NCBI RefSeq assembly: GCF_900114475.1
Contig: NZ_FOTE01000006.1
Span: forward strand, 1 to 64,000
Origin: Paenibacillus sp. 1_12
GTDB lineage: Bacteria > Bacillota > Bacilli > Paenibacillales > NBRC-103111
Reading direction: 5' to 3'
DNA length: 64,000 nt
Part shown: in pieces, positions 53,143-61,472 of the stretch
How positions within the stretch are numbered: the first letter of the stretch is position 1
How the letters are laid out: each line of letters begins with the position of its first letter
Notes under the pieces: model-generated
The model's input: the letters and a program-made list of their open reading frames with translations, nothing else
Database searches by the model: none
Told to the model about the DNA's origin: nothing
Made by a program: the position numbers and the translations under genes

Positions 53143-54024
53143 TTAGTTCGCACTTTTAACTGGATTGATCAATGTCCCAATGCCGGAAATTTCGATGACG
53201 ATACGATCCCCATTAGCAAGTGTGAATTCATTGGGTGGTACAATGCAAGTTCCGGTCAATAATACCGTCCCGTCAAAAACCTCGTTATCTCTCACGAGAA
53301 AGGATACAAGCTCCTCTAATTTCCTTTTTAGCTGTCCTGTGCTTGCTGTACCTTCCACAACCTTCTCCCCGTTTCGGTAAATCGAACTGGTGATCTGGAA
53401 CTGGTAAGGATCAGCAACAGCTTCTGCCAGCAGTATAGCCGGTCCAATCGAGCAAGAACGCTTCCACATCTTAGCCTGCGGCAAATACAACGGATTCTCA
53501 CCCTCGATATCCCTGCAGCTCATGTCGTTACCGATGGTGTAGCCCAATATTGTACCAGCGCTGTCTAATACAAGTCCAAGCTCCGGCTCCGGTACTTGCC
53601 ACTCAGAATCACTGCGGAGCTGTACATAATCCTCTGGGCCCACCGTACGTGCAGCCGTTGATTTGAAGAAAATCTCCGGACGCACGGCATCATACACTTT
53701 GTCATAAAAGGTAGATGCGTCCATTTTGCCGCCTGTTGCTTCATAATTACGCGCTTCCCGACTCCGTTCATAAGTGACACCTGCAGCCCATACCTCAGGT
53801 GCTACAACAGGAACTAGAAGCTCAAGCTGCTCAAGCTGCTCTGTTATAGGGGATTTACCCGAAACAAGCGCTTGCAAAAACTCCAAAACCGACTTCCCTG
53901 CTTCCTTTGCTTCGTTAACTAAGGAGATAAAATCAGATTGCTCCAGATTGTAAACCGAACCTTGTTCATTCACGGCTGCAAGCTGTGGCACGGATTGTGC
54001 ATTCGTATATCGGATAATTCTCAT
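53143..54024 (-). CDS. FAH-family 2-keto-3-deoxy-pentonate dehydratase
   Basis: The 293-residue protein has the fumarylacetoacetate hydrolase fold: AAGVTYERSREAR, RPEIFFKSTAARTVGP, EPELGLVLDS (metal Glu pair), GNDMSCRDIEGENPLYLPQAK. This subgroup includes KdaD and XylX, which dehydrate 2-keto-3-deoxy-arabinonate or -xylonate to 2,5-dioxopentanoate. With the neighbouring xylonate dehydratase and semialdehyde dehydrogenase it makes the middle Weimberg step. AGAGGG lies eight bases before the ATG. It is the first enzyme gene of the operon. Confidence 0.87.
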   Translation of the reverse strand: MRIIRYTNAQSVPQLAAVNEQGSVYNLEQSDFISLVNEAKEAGKSVLEFLQALVSGKSPITEQLEQLELLVPVVAPEVWAAGVTYERSREARNYEATGGKMDASTFYDKVYDAVRPEIFFKSTAARTVGPEDYVQLRSDSEWQVPEPELGLVLDSAGTILGYTIGNDMSCRDIEGENPLYLPQAKMWKRSCSIGPAILLAEAVADPYQFQITSSIYRNGEKVVEGTASTGQLKRKLEELVSFLVRDNEVFDGTVLLTGTCIVPPNEFTLANGDRIVIEISGIGTLINPVKSAN

Positions 54025-54122
54025 GGATAAGTCCCTCTTCTCTTGAATAATTAGTTTTTGTTAACTAAAAAACGATTTTGTTTGACATTATAAAACAACG
54101 TTCTCGATTTTAATTCGAAATA

Positions 54123-54142
54123 AAATGCCTAATTAGGCATTT
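54123..54142. promoter_or_regulatory. 20-bp perfect palindrome upstream of the Weimberg operon
   Basis: AAATGCCTAATTAGGCATTT is fully symmetric and lies in the 128-base space between the iclR stop and the first enzyme gene. On the minus strand a TATAAT box lies about 35 bases downstream of it. It could be an operator for the IclR protein or a terminator of iclR; the lack of a T-run longer than four favours an operator. Confidence 0.5.
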
Positions 54143-54152
54143 ATGAACTTCT

Positions 54153-54911
54153 TTAGGGACGATAACCCAATAGCTTGGAGATCGTCTCTGTTTCCTGCAG
54201 CAGCAGATCAATCAATTGTGAAAATTGGGTATCATCTACGGCAGATAACAGCGTGGATACGCTCATAGCTGCTGCCACTTGACCATTATGATCATAGATC
54301 GGAGCAGCTGCACAGCGTACGCCAGGCTCGTTCTCCTGATCGTCAACCGCATAGCCTTGTCTTTGGATCTTGGATAGCTCTGTAAGAAATGCTTCCTTAT
54401 TCGTGATAGTCAAAGATGTCTGAACGATATAGCTGTAATTTTTTAACAACAACTCGATCTCTTCTGGTTTACGAAAAGCGGTTAAAGCTTTGCCAACGGC
54501 ACTGCTGTGGAGTGGCACTCTGCGGCCTATTCGTGAATAACGGATCGCTGCCTTCTGACCTTCAACCTTGTCAATGTAAACGCCTTCCTTGCCATCCAAA
54601 ATAACAAGATGCGTTGTTTGTCCGGTTTGATCGGTAAAAGCGGCAAGATGCTTGCGTGCTATAGATCGAATGTCAAGCCGCTGCAGCAAGAGCTGACCCT
54701 TTTCCAGCAATCGCATGCCGAGCCGATACTTGCCCGATTCCGCATCCTGTTCGATATAGCCGTGTAACTGTAAAGTTTTCAGCAGCGAATGCACCGTACT
54801 TTTGTGTAGGTCCATACGGGTGCTGATCTCGGTGATCTTCAACTCAGTCGTGTACTCATCGAACAAGTCAAGAATGTTTAAAGCACGGTCCAGGGATTGA
54901 ATAATTGGCAT
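54153..54911 (-). CDS. IclR-family regulator of the Weimberg operon
   Basis: The 252-residue protein has an N-terminal winged HTH (RALNILDLFDEYTTELKITE, then RMDLHKSTVHSLLKTLQLHGY) and the C-terminal IclR effector domain (VEGQKAAIRYSRIGRRVPL, SAVGKALTAF, GYAVDDQENEPGVRCAAAPI). It lies directly upstream of the pathway genes on the same strand and likely represses them until a sugar acid binds. The ATG at 54911 follows AAGGAG; the frame is open to 54935 without a site. Confidence 0.9.
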   Translation of the reverse strand: MPIIQSLDRALNILDLFDEYTTELKITEISTRMDLHKSTVHSLLKTLQLHGYIEQDAESGKYRLGMRLLEKGQLLLQRLDIRSIARKHLAAFTDQTGQTTHLVILDGKEGVYIDKVEGQKAAIRYSRIGRRVPLHSSAVGKALTAFRKPEEIELLLKNYSYIVQTSLTITNKEAFLTELSKIQRQGYAVDDQENEPGVRCAAAPIYDHNGQVAAAMSVSTLLSAVDDTQFSQLIDLLLQETETISKLLGYRP

Positions 54912-55030
54912 GGCTACTCCTTGCGATTCAACCAAGTGTTTTATAATGTAGTACAGTGGTTGATATTATGCGATATATTTATCATAAACAATATTTTGTT
55001 TTCTTTCAAGCTTTTTTAAAAGTTCGATGA

Positions 55031-55219
55031 ATAAGTCACACTGCGCGGCCAAATATCCTTCCGGGATTATGTTAACGAAGCCAGTTTGCTTATGCAAACT
55101 CTCAGCTGTTGAAGTCGTGAAATTGGAGGAGAATTAAAAGTTTATTCACGACTTCATAGGCAAGTGCTTGTGCTTCTCCAGGATATCATTTGGCCACTCC
55201 ATTTTTTCACCGGACTTAT
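55031..55219. repeat. nested inverted-repeat element, possible structured RNA or decayed MITE
   Basis: Three nested inverted repeats share about one centre: ATAAGTC/GACTTAT (55031-55037, 55213-55219), GGCCAAATATCC/GGATA(TCA)TTTGGCC (55047-55058, 55181-55195) and GAAGTCGTGAA/TTCACGACTTC (55111-55121, 55145-55155, perfect). A separate hairpin AGTTTGC-TTAT-GCAAACT lies at 55083-55100. There is no open frame. The element lies between the iclR promoter region and the end of argS. Confidence 0.5.
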
Positions 55220-55230
55220 AAACAACGATT

Positions 55231-57111
55231 TCACATCCGCTTTGGTGTGGGTAAACCAAGGATTTGTAAGGCTTGATGCAAGGTATCTTTAAAGCGCTGG
55301 GTAAGCCATAGGCGAAGCTCACGCTGCATCTCAGGTGCTTTCATTATTGGACAAGCGCTATAAAAGTTGTTAAACGTTGATGCCAGCTCAAAAGCATAGC
55401 TGCATATCAAATTAGGGGCGAGCTGATCGATCGATTGTTGCTGGGTTTCGGGCCAGTAGGCAAGCTGTCTGAATAAAAGCTGCTCCTGCGGTTCCAGCTT
55501 TGTTAAGCTCAAGGCGTTGGGTTGTAACGGAAATCCGTTAGGCAGCAGTTGAGCTTGAGCCGCCTTATCCACAATGCTGTTGGCTCTTGCGTAAGAATAT
55601 AAAAGATAGACTCCCGAGTTTCCGGATACCTCCGTAGCCTGCTGCAAATCAAAGACAACTTCGGTCTGCAGATGGTATTTTAACAAATAATAACGAATCG
55701 CGGCTGCCGCTATCGATCTGCTCGACAAACCTTGTTTTCTTTTGCGCTTCGAATGAATGATGTGCTCCATTTGATCCAGCAGGTCGGCTACTTTGATCCC
55801 AATTCCTTGACGGCCTGACATCGCATAAGAGCTTTTGCCGTCCGAAGTATCCACTCCCAGGTAAGCAGCCGTTTCCGGACTTAACGATACAACACCATAG
55901 CTTACATGCTTTAATTGCTCAGCTTGCTTCGTATATCCGAGCACTTCAAGTGCCAGCTTCACCATTGCTTGTGGATATTGCTGTCGCTGATCAATGACGT
56001 TGATCACGGTATCCGCTCGGCCAAATCTCTTCCTGACACCCTTCGGATGTGTTGTCCATACATGCGCTGCGAATTTGGTGTAGGTAAAATCCTTTTCAAG
56101 AATTCCAAATTTCCACAAATGGTAGGCAATATCCTTGGCCGTGTACGTTAAAATCCCGTTCGATCTGACCAACACTTTATCTGCCTGATAATCAGCATCC
56201 CCAGCTGCTCCCGTCCATTCCTCGGATTGCTTAAGTACCCAACAGCCGCTCAGCTTCCCATCGGTGACTTTACGGAATACATCCGTCTGCTGAAGTAATT
56301 CAAACGTCGATGCCCAAAAGCCTTCTCTCACGATATTGCTTTCCCAAACCAGCACATCATATCCAATGCCAAACTGCTTCATTTCATCCAGCTGTTCGCG
56401 AACGATACGCTCTGCAACCAAAGAACCGATCCAGGCCATATTGGAATGACCCTCTTCCAGCTCTTGTAGCACTTGAACGCGCGCTTCCTGCAGCACAGGA
56501 TTCACCTTATAGGCTTGATTGATCCGAGCGTACGTATCCCAGCAGTAATCCCCAAAGCGTGCATGAGATTGCTCGGCAGATGTATTTAGAATCCCCACCA
56601 CCGTATCCGCTAATTGATTGCCAAGATCATCAATGTAATTATGAACCTCAACCTCATGTCCTACGTATCTGAGCATGCGAGCCAACGCATCTCCGATACA
56701 AGAGTTTCTTAAATGGCCGATATGAGCCGATTTGTTGGGATTGATGGAAGTGTGCTCGATGAGTACTTTCGACCCGGTACCCTTCGGTGTCTCGAATTGG
56801 CTGGATGCCCAAACTGCCCAGTTCAGATGAAAATTCAAAAAGCCGGGTGCTGCCACTTGGATCTGTGTAAAAAGACCGTCCATCCTCTCTTGTTGTTCCA
56901 GCCTTTGCTTAAGCTCTGCAGCAATATGCAATGGGGATCTGCGTAAGGTCTTAGCCAGTATCATGGCTATGTTTGTGCTATATTCGCCATGCTCAGGGTG
57001 CGTTGGATGTTCAATTTGGATATTCAGCGCAGACGTGAGTTGAATCCCTTGTTCAGCCAGCATTTCAAGTACAAGCTGTTCAATTTCAGAGCACAATACC
57101 GTGTTGATCAT
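55231..57111 (-). CDS. argS: arginine--tRNA ligase
   Basis: The 626-residue protein has the ArgS order: N-terminal Arg-tRNA domain (about 1-100), INPNKSAHIGHLRNSCIGD with the HIGH motif, VHNYIDDLGNQLADTV, ILTYTAKDIAYHLWKFGIL, and a DALR anticodon-binding domain at the end (NSGVYLLYSYARANSIV, NNFYSACPIMKA). No KMSK is seen, as in many ArgS. It is longer than the usual 550-560 residues. A T-box leader precedes it. It may be a second ArgS; the window cannot show whether another exists. Confidence 0.9.
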   Translation of the reverse strand: MINTVLCSEIEQLVLEMLAEQGIQLTSALNIQIEHPTHPEHGEYSTNIAMILAKTLRRSPLHIAAELKQRLEQQERMDGLFTQIQVAAPGFLNFHLNWAVWASSQFETPKGTGSKVLIEHTSINPNKSAHIGHLRNSCIGDALARMLRYVGHEVEVHNYIDDLGNQLADTVVGILNTSAEQSHARFGDYCWDTYARINQAYKVNPVLQEARVQVLQELEEGHSNMAWIGSLVAERIVREQLDEMKQFGIGYDVLVWESNIVREGFWASTFELLQQTDVFRKVTDGKLSGCWVLKQSEEWTGAAGDADYQADKVLVRSNGILTYTAKDIAYHLWKFGILEKDFTYTKFAAHVWTTHPKGVRKRFGRADTVINVIDQRQQYPQAMVKLALEVLGYTKQAEQLKHVSYGVVSLSPETAAYLGVDTSDGKSSYAMSGRQGIGIKVADLLDQMEHIIHSKRKRKQGLSSRSIAAAAIRYYLLKYHLQTEVVFDLQQATEVSGNSGVYLLYSYARANSIVDKAAQAQLLPNGFPLQPNALSLTKLEPQEQLLFRQLAYWPETQQQSIDQLAPNLICSYAFELASTFNNFYSACPIMKAPEMQRELRLWLTQRFKDTLHQALQILGLPTPKRM

Positions 57112-57134
57112 AGCTTATTCCTCCTTTATTGTGA

Positions 57135-57440
57135 TTAAAATACAAAAAGCCCCCGTCTCTAAAATAAGAGACGAGAGCTAACGCTTCCCGTGGTACCACT
57201 CTAAGTACTAGACCTCTACTAGGGCTAGTCACTCTGCTGATAACGGCAGTTACCGGATCCTCCTACTTGCTGTGTTCGGAGAACCATTTCCCGAGTCCGC
57301 TTCATTCCAGTCATCCGTACCGGATCTCACCTTTTCCGGCTCACTGTGACTCTTTGTCTGGAACTACTGTCTCGTTCATTAATATTGGGATATCATTTTT
57401 CACAATTGTGATAAGAAATTATTGCTGTTAGATTGGATTA
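57135..57440 (-). promoter_or_regulatory. T-box riboswitch leader of argS
   Basis: On the minus strand the T-box core AGAGTGGTACCACGGGAAGCG (57182-57202) is followed by a terminator, CTCTCGTCTCTTATTTTAG then AGACGGGGGCTTTTT (57144-57179), which the antiterminator form would replace. A stem ACTAG...CTAGT lies upstream. In the Stem I region a CGG triplet (57315-57317) lies in an internal loop between TTCCAG and CTGGAA, a candidate Arg specifier, but I cannot fix it. Uncharged tRNA-Arg would raise argS expression. Confidence 0.88.
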
Positions 57441-57446
57441 TACATA

Positions 57447-57475
57447 CTTATACAGGAAGGCAGGCGTAATGTCAA
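57447..57475 (-). promoter_or_regulatory. near-consensus sigma-A promoter of the T-box/argS transcript
   Basis: On the minus strand TTGACA (57470-57475), a 17-base spacer, then TATAAG (57447-57452). The -35 is perfect and the -10 differs at one base. Transcription would start near 57440. Confidence 0.8.
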
Positions 57476-57502
57476 GCCATAATAAGACTACGATTATTTG
57501 AT

Positions 57503-59947
57503 TTACTTATTCAAGTGATTATCGAGAAATTTTAATAATGCCTGGTAAAAGTCAACACGATTCTCGTACTTCTGATAACCGTGACCTTCATCGTTTTTGA
57601 TCATATAAGGCGCATCAATATTACGCTGGCGCAGCGCCATCACAATCTGATCCGACTCAGCTTTTTTTACCCGTGGATCGTTGACACCCTGAGCAAACAT
57701 GATTGGGGTTCTAATCTGGTCGGCATGCAGCAGTGGGGATCTGTCCTCCATCAGCGCTTTATCCAACTGAGGATCACCGATCCGCTTGTACATTATTTGA
57801 CGGTCCGGTTCCCAATAGGACGGCATTGTATTCAGTAATGTGAACAAGCTAGATGGCCCCATGTAATCGATCCCTGCTGCATACAAGTCCGGCGTAAAAG
57901 TTACACCTGCCAATGCTGCGTAACCTCCGTAAGACGCCCCATAGATCGCGATCCGCTTCGGATCTGCATAACCTTGCTGTGTCAACCAGTTTACTCCGTC
58001 GGTAATATCATCCTGCATAGCCTTGCCCCATTGCTTGTCCCCAGCTAACTTGAATTCTTTACCGTAGCCTGTTGAGCCGCGAAAATTCATCTGCAGGACG
58101 CCGTAACCGCGATTTGCTAACAGCTGTACTTCACTATCGTATCCCCATGAGTCACGTGCCAACGGCCCTCCATGCGGAAGAATAACAAAGGGTAACTGGG
58201 AGTTTCCGGTTTTGGGTAATGTCAGATAGCCATTAATAGTCAATCCATCGCGTGCTTTATAAGAAATTGGCTGCATTTCAGCCATTTGACTTTCTTTAAT
58301 CCATGGCTTGCTCTCCGCGATTTTTTCCAGCGTATCTTTCTTGCGATCATAAGAATAATAGGCACCCGGAGATATATCGCTGTAGGTTCTCAGCAGCACT
58401 TTCGTTTCCGGCAATGGGTCACCAATAATCTTGAATGCTTGGTTGGTTAGCTTTTTCCAAATCGCTTCATTTAGCTTCTCAAATTCCTTGTCCAGATAGT
58501 CATAGTAGATTCGATCCGTCTCATATTCAACTGCCAATACCGCTTCCTTTTTGTAGGAAAATACAATATTGGTCACATCAGCTCTCGGGTTTTCATATAT
58601 CGTTTCGCCCATAGCTTTGGTAACCAGGTTGTATTTGACCACGGCAAGCTTATCCCTGCCAATATTAGATAGAGCAAGCAATTTTTTGTTATCATAGGAG
58701 AACATGAATGGAATAAATGAATCTCCGTAACTTATTGTTAAAATTGGCTCAAAAGGCTTAGAGGCTGAAGCTCTATATAGCATTTTGGTGTTAATGCCAT
58801 CTGTAGCCATGGCCAGCTTGACTTCCCCATACAGGTCTGTAAGCCAACTGGTCACATTGCCAGGATTTTCGGCGACAATCTCTATCGAACCTGTTTTGAC
58901 ATTCAATCGGTACACATCAAAATACTGCGAAGACCTTTTATTCATTGTGATTAAAATATCATTCTCATGACCTTTTAAGTAGGATAACGACTCCATATAT
59001 TCGGCTCTTACCTGATCAAACGGTGTCAAGTCCTTTTCTTCCGTTCCATCTGAATTTACTACATGAATGTGATTATCTTCGGTCCCATACAGATCTGTTA
59101 TGTATAAAATTTTATCATTGCTAAACCACATAAAGCCGATAATATCGCGATTCGTCAAGTTGGTAATTCGGGTTGGTGATGCTTCATCCCCCGATTTTTG
59201 CACATAGATGTGTGTTTGATTGTTAGTTGTCCTTAGAAAACCCATCTTATTGCCGTCGGGAGATGGTTTAAAACCGGATTGCTCGGAGCCTCGCAGAAAA
59301 TCATCCAGAGGTAATTCTTTGTCTTTCAATGTGACCGTAGAGATAGCTCTGCTAAGAAACAGCACAAGCTGTGCTCTGGTTACTTTGTTCTTCGGCATGT
59401 ACTCAAGCTGCTCAGTAATAAAGTGTTGTTTCAATCTGACTACATCGACAAAGTGGCTATCCCCAATGGCCTTTTCATCCTTGAACCATATGTTCATGTT
59501 ATTATCCTTAAGCTTAAAAGCGCGGGCCAGCAAGCTTGCCATTTGCTCACGGGTTAAAGGCTCTTCTGGACTAAAGCGGCCTTGATCGCCTTGTACAATA
59601 TCTTTTTCTTTCAATGCATTGACTGCTTGCGCATAAGGACTGGAAGCGGGTACATCCGTAAATCCGTTCAAGCTGGCCGGTTGGCTAAGATTTAAAGCTT
59701 TACTGAGCCAAACGGCAGTGACACCTCGTGTTATTTCCTGATCCGGTTGAAACAAACCTTGCGTGTTTCCTTCAATGATTCCTTTTTCCGTAAGCATGGC
59801 AATCTCTTTACTAGCATAATGCTCGGAGGGTACATCCTTGTAAATCGTTAGCGCCGCATCCACATGACCGCTTAATGCACCTAAAAAAATCATTAGACAA
59901 GCTGTAACCATAAAAACAGATAAAAATGTAGCCAGTGGACGTTTCAT
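57503..59947 (-). CDS. SLH-anchored prolyl oligopeptidase-family (S9) peptidase
   Basis: The 814-residue protein has a signal peptide, three SLH repeats (about 35-200; YASKEIAMLTEKGIIEGN, ITRGVTAVWLSKALNL, LTREQMASLLARAFKL), a beta-propeller (about 215-540) and a C-terminal alpha/beta-hydrolase peptidase (about 570-814). The triad is visible: Ser in YGASYGGYAAL, Asp in GVNDPRV, His in DEGHGYQ. It should cut peptides at the cell wall. AGGGG is just before the ATG. SLH fused to an S9 enzyme is uncommon. Confidence 0.9.
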   Translation of the reverse strand: MKRPLATFLSVFMVTACLMIFLGALSGHVDAALTIYKDVPSEHYASKEIAMLTEKGIIEGNTQGLFQPDQEITRGVTAVWLSKALNLSQPASLNGFTDVPASSPYAQAVNALKEKDIVQGDQGRFSPEEPLTREQMASLLARAFKLKDNNMNIWFKDEKAIGDSHFVDVVRLKQHFITEQLEYMPKNKVTRAQLVLFLSRAISTVTLKDKELPLDDFLRGSEQSGFKPSPDGNKMGFLRTTNNQTHIYVQKSGDEASPTRITNLTNRDIIGFMWFSNDKILYITDLYGTEDNHIHVVNSDGTEEKDLTPFDQVRAEYMESLSYLKGHENDILITMNKRSSQYFDVYRLNVKTGSIEIVAENPGNVTSWLTDLYGEVKLAMATDGINTKMLYRASASKPFEPILTISYGDSFIPFMFSYDNKKLLALSNIGRDKLAVVKYNLVTKAMGETIYENPRADVTNIVFSYKKEAVLAVEYETDRIYYDYLDKEFEKLNEAIWKKLTNQAFKIIGDPLPETKVLLRTYSDISPGAYYSYDRKKDTLEKIAESKPWIKESQMAEMQPISYKARDGLTINGYLTLPKTGNSQLPFVILPHGGPLARDSWGYDSEVQLLANRGYGVLQMNFRGSTGYGKEFKLAGDKQWGKAMQDDITDGVNWLTQQGYADPKRIAIYGASYGGYAALAGVTFTPDLYAAGIDYMGPSSLFTLLNTMPSYWEPDRQIMYKRIGDPQLDKALMEDRSPLLHADQIRTPIMFAQGVNDPRVKKAESDQIVMALRQRNIDAPYMIKNDEGHGYQKYENRVDFYQALLKFLDNHLNK

Positions 59948-60154
59948 ACCATACCCCTCTTATCAAGAAACATATTTGAAATCCTGTTTATTATATTAAA
60001 TATTTCATATTTTTGGTATATTTTTCTATCAATTTGTCATACAGCATTTGACAACTACCGAGGTGCCCAAATAGCCTTAACCCCTCAAAGTTTTCAAGGA
60101 TTAAGGTATGGGCTTCCCGCTTGTTTTTGCTTATTACTGTAAAACTTAATAATC

Positions 60155-60841
60155 TTAATAGTGTTGGTTAGGATAGGGCTGTGAGTTATAAAATTGCTGG
60201 CGAGGACTTTGATAGCCGATTGGGTTATGCACCTCGCTTGGATGCGTCTGATAAGGATTGGCTGGATAATATTGTGGAGTGCCCGTCATATTCCCATGAA
60301 CCTGATGTGGCCTGCAATCACTTGGGGGGCCAATAAATAAGGATTTACTGATGGGAGCAAGTGTTTGTTTAACTGCAGCTTCATTCAGACAGTAGGTATG
60401 TGCGAGTACGTTTGGTGGCGTTAATCTGAGAAGGTCAGAACCCAGAATTACTTCAGGAACTGGAGCATCAAAGATAGCTAACAAATGAGTGTTATCAACA
60501 GATGCAATCTCATAATGCCACCAGCCTTGTGGTACATTTGCAACCTGACCAGGTGTAATCGGAAAATGAAGAAGCTCATTGGTGAACGGATTGATCAAGG
60601 AAACAACCGCTGCTCCCGAGATACAATAAACAAGCTCCGCTGCATTTTGATGATAGTGAGGCTCTATAACATTGCCGGTGCTGAGAAAGATATCTAACAG
60701 TGAAGTGTTCTCTAATGTATTCAACTGCTCATTAGATAACATATTGATATAATTGCGAGCATCTTTTTTATACAGCAAATTATTATTTAAGTCATAACTG
60801 AATTGTACGGATGGGGACTTGTAATCCATATATAAAGTCAT
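60155..60841 (-). CDS. cupin protein with Tyr/Pro/Asn/Gln-rich tail
   Basis: The 228-residue protein has a single cupin domain: GNVIEPHYHQNAAELVYCISG (motif 1, HxH and Glu) and PITPGQVANVPQGWWHYEIA (motif 2, His), as in oxalate decarboxylase-like proteins. The last 60 residues (TGTPQYYPANPYQTHPSEVH, ending PNQHY) are rich in Tyr, Pro and Asn, like Bacillales coat proteins. It may be a coat-associated cupin, but that is inference. GGAG precedes the ATG by six bases. Confidence 0.7.
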   Translation of the reverse strand: MTLYMDYKSPSVQFSYDLNNNLLYKKDARNYINMLSNEQLNTLENTSLLDIFLSTGNVIEPHYHQNAAELVYCISGAAVVSLINPFTNELLHFPITPGQVANVPQGWWHYEIASVDNTHLLAIFDAPVPEVILGSDLLRLTPPNVLAHTYCLNEAAVKQTLAPISKSLFIGPPSDCRPHQVHGNMTGTPQYYPANPYQTHPSEVHNPIGYQSPRQQFYNSQPYPNQHY

Positions 60842-60985
60842 GCCAAGCTCCTGCCCTTCTCTTGTTAGGTATTGAATATCCTTATGAGGTTAAGGTATGC
60901 AGGTGCCTATAGGTAAGTGCGGAATGATATCAATGACTGAATGGAGAAGTACGTCTAAGCCATATCTTTCTAAGTACAAACCTAT

Positions 60986-61036
60986 TTAAAAAAAGCCAGC
61001 AGTCCATCTAAATCAAGTAGGGAAGCCGGCTTCTAT
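60986..61036 (-). terminator. Rho-independent terminator
   Basis: On the minus strand AAGCCGGCTTCC pairs with GGACTGCTGGCTT with a loop and mismatches, followed by T7. It ends the 58-residue protein gene. Confidence 0.65.
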
Positions 61037-61055
61037 ATATGGGTTATGGTTTTGT

Positions 61056-61232
61056 TTAATCCCAACATTTAGGGATTGTTTTCACCTTATTAGTTCGTTG
61101 TAATAAACGCTGCAGTCTGCTTTTCTTTTTCTTATCAGCCAGCATTTTTTTTGCTGCTTGCATCATAATGACTTCCCTGAATTCGTTATTCCGCTGCATC
61201 CCTTTAAGCTCTTCAAAAAAAGTAGGTCTCAT
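61056..61232 (-). CDS. small basic protein, unknown function
   Basis: The 58-residue protein starts MRPTFFEELKGMQRNNEFRE and continues VIMMQAAKKMLADKKKKSRL, a helical, strongly basic peptide ending KTIPKCWD. The ATG at 61232 lies seven bases after AGGAGGG, a strong site; the frame is open to 61262. There is no signal peptide or membrane helix. It is a single-gene unit with a terminator. I do not recognise a family; a nucleic-acid-binding role is possible from its charge only. Confidence 0.6.
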   Translation of the reverse strand: MRPTFFEELKGMQRNNEFREVIMMQAAKKMLADKKKKSRLQRLLQRTNKVKTIPKCWD

Positions 61233-61472
61233 TGCGGTTCCCTCCTGTTGTGCTGTTTCCATGTTAACGAGAACACTTGTTCCCTTTCCGAATTATACAC
61301 ATAAATTTGCATTTAATCAATGACAATCAACAAAAAAAACAGTCCCATCCCTATATCAACAAATGCTGATGTCTTTATAGATTTAACCAACATTGACAAG
61401 TATTTAGCTTGCGTGCTACTTTTTATGAGAGATTATACTTGCTCAAATATGTAAGTACCGGAGGTAACGATC

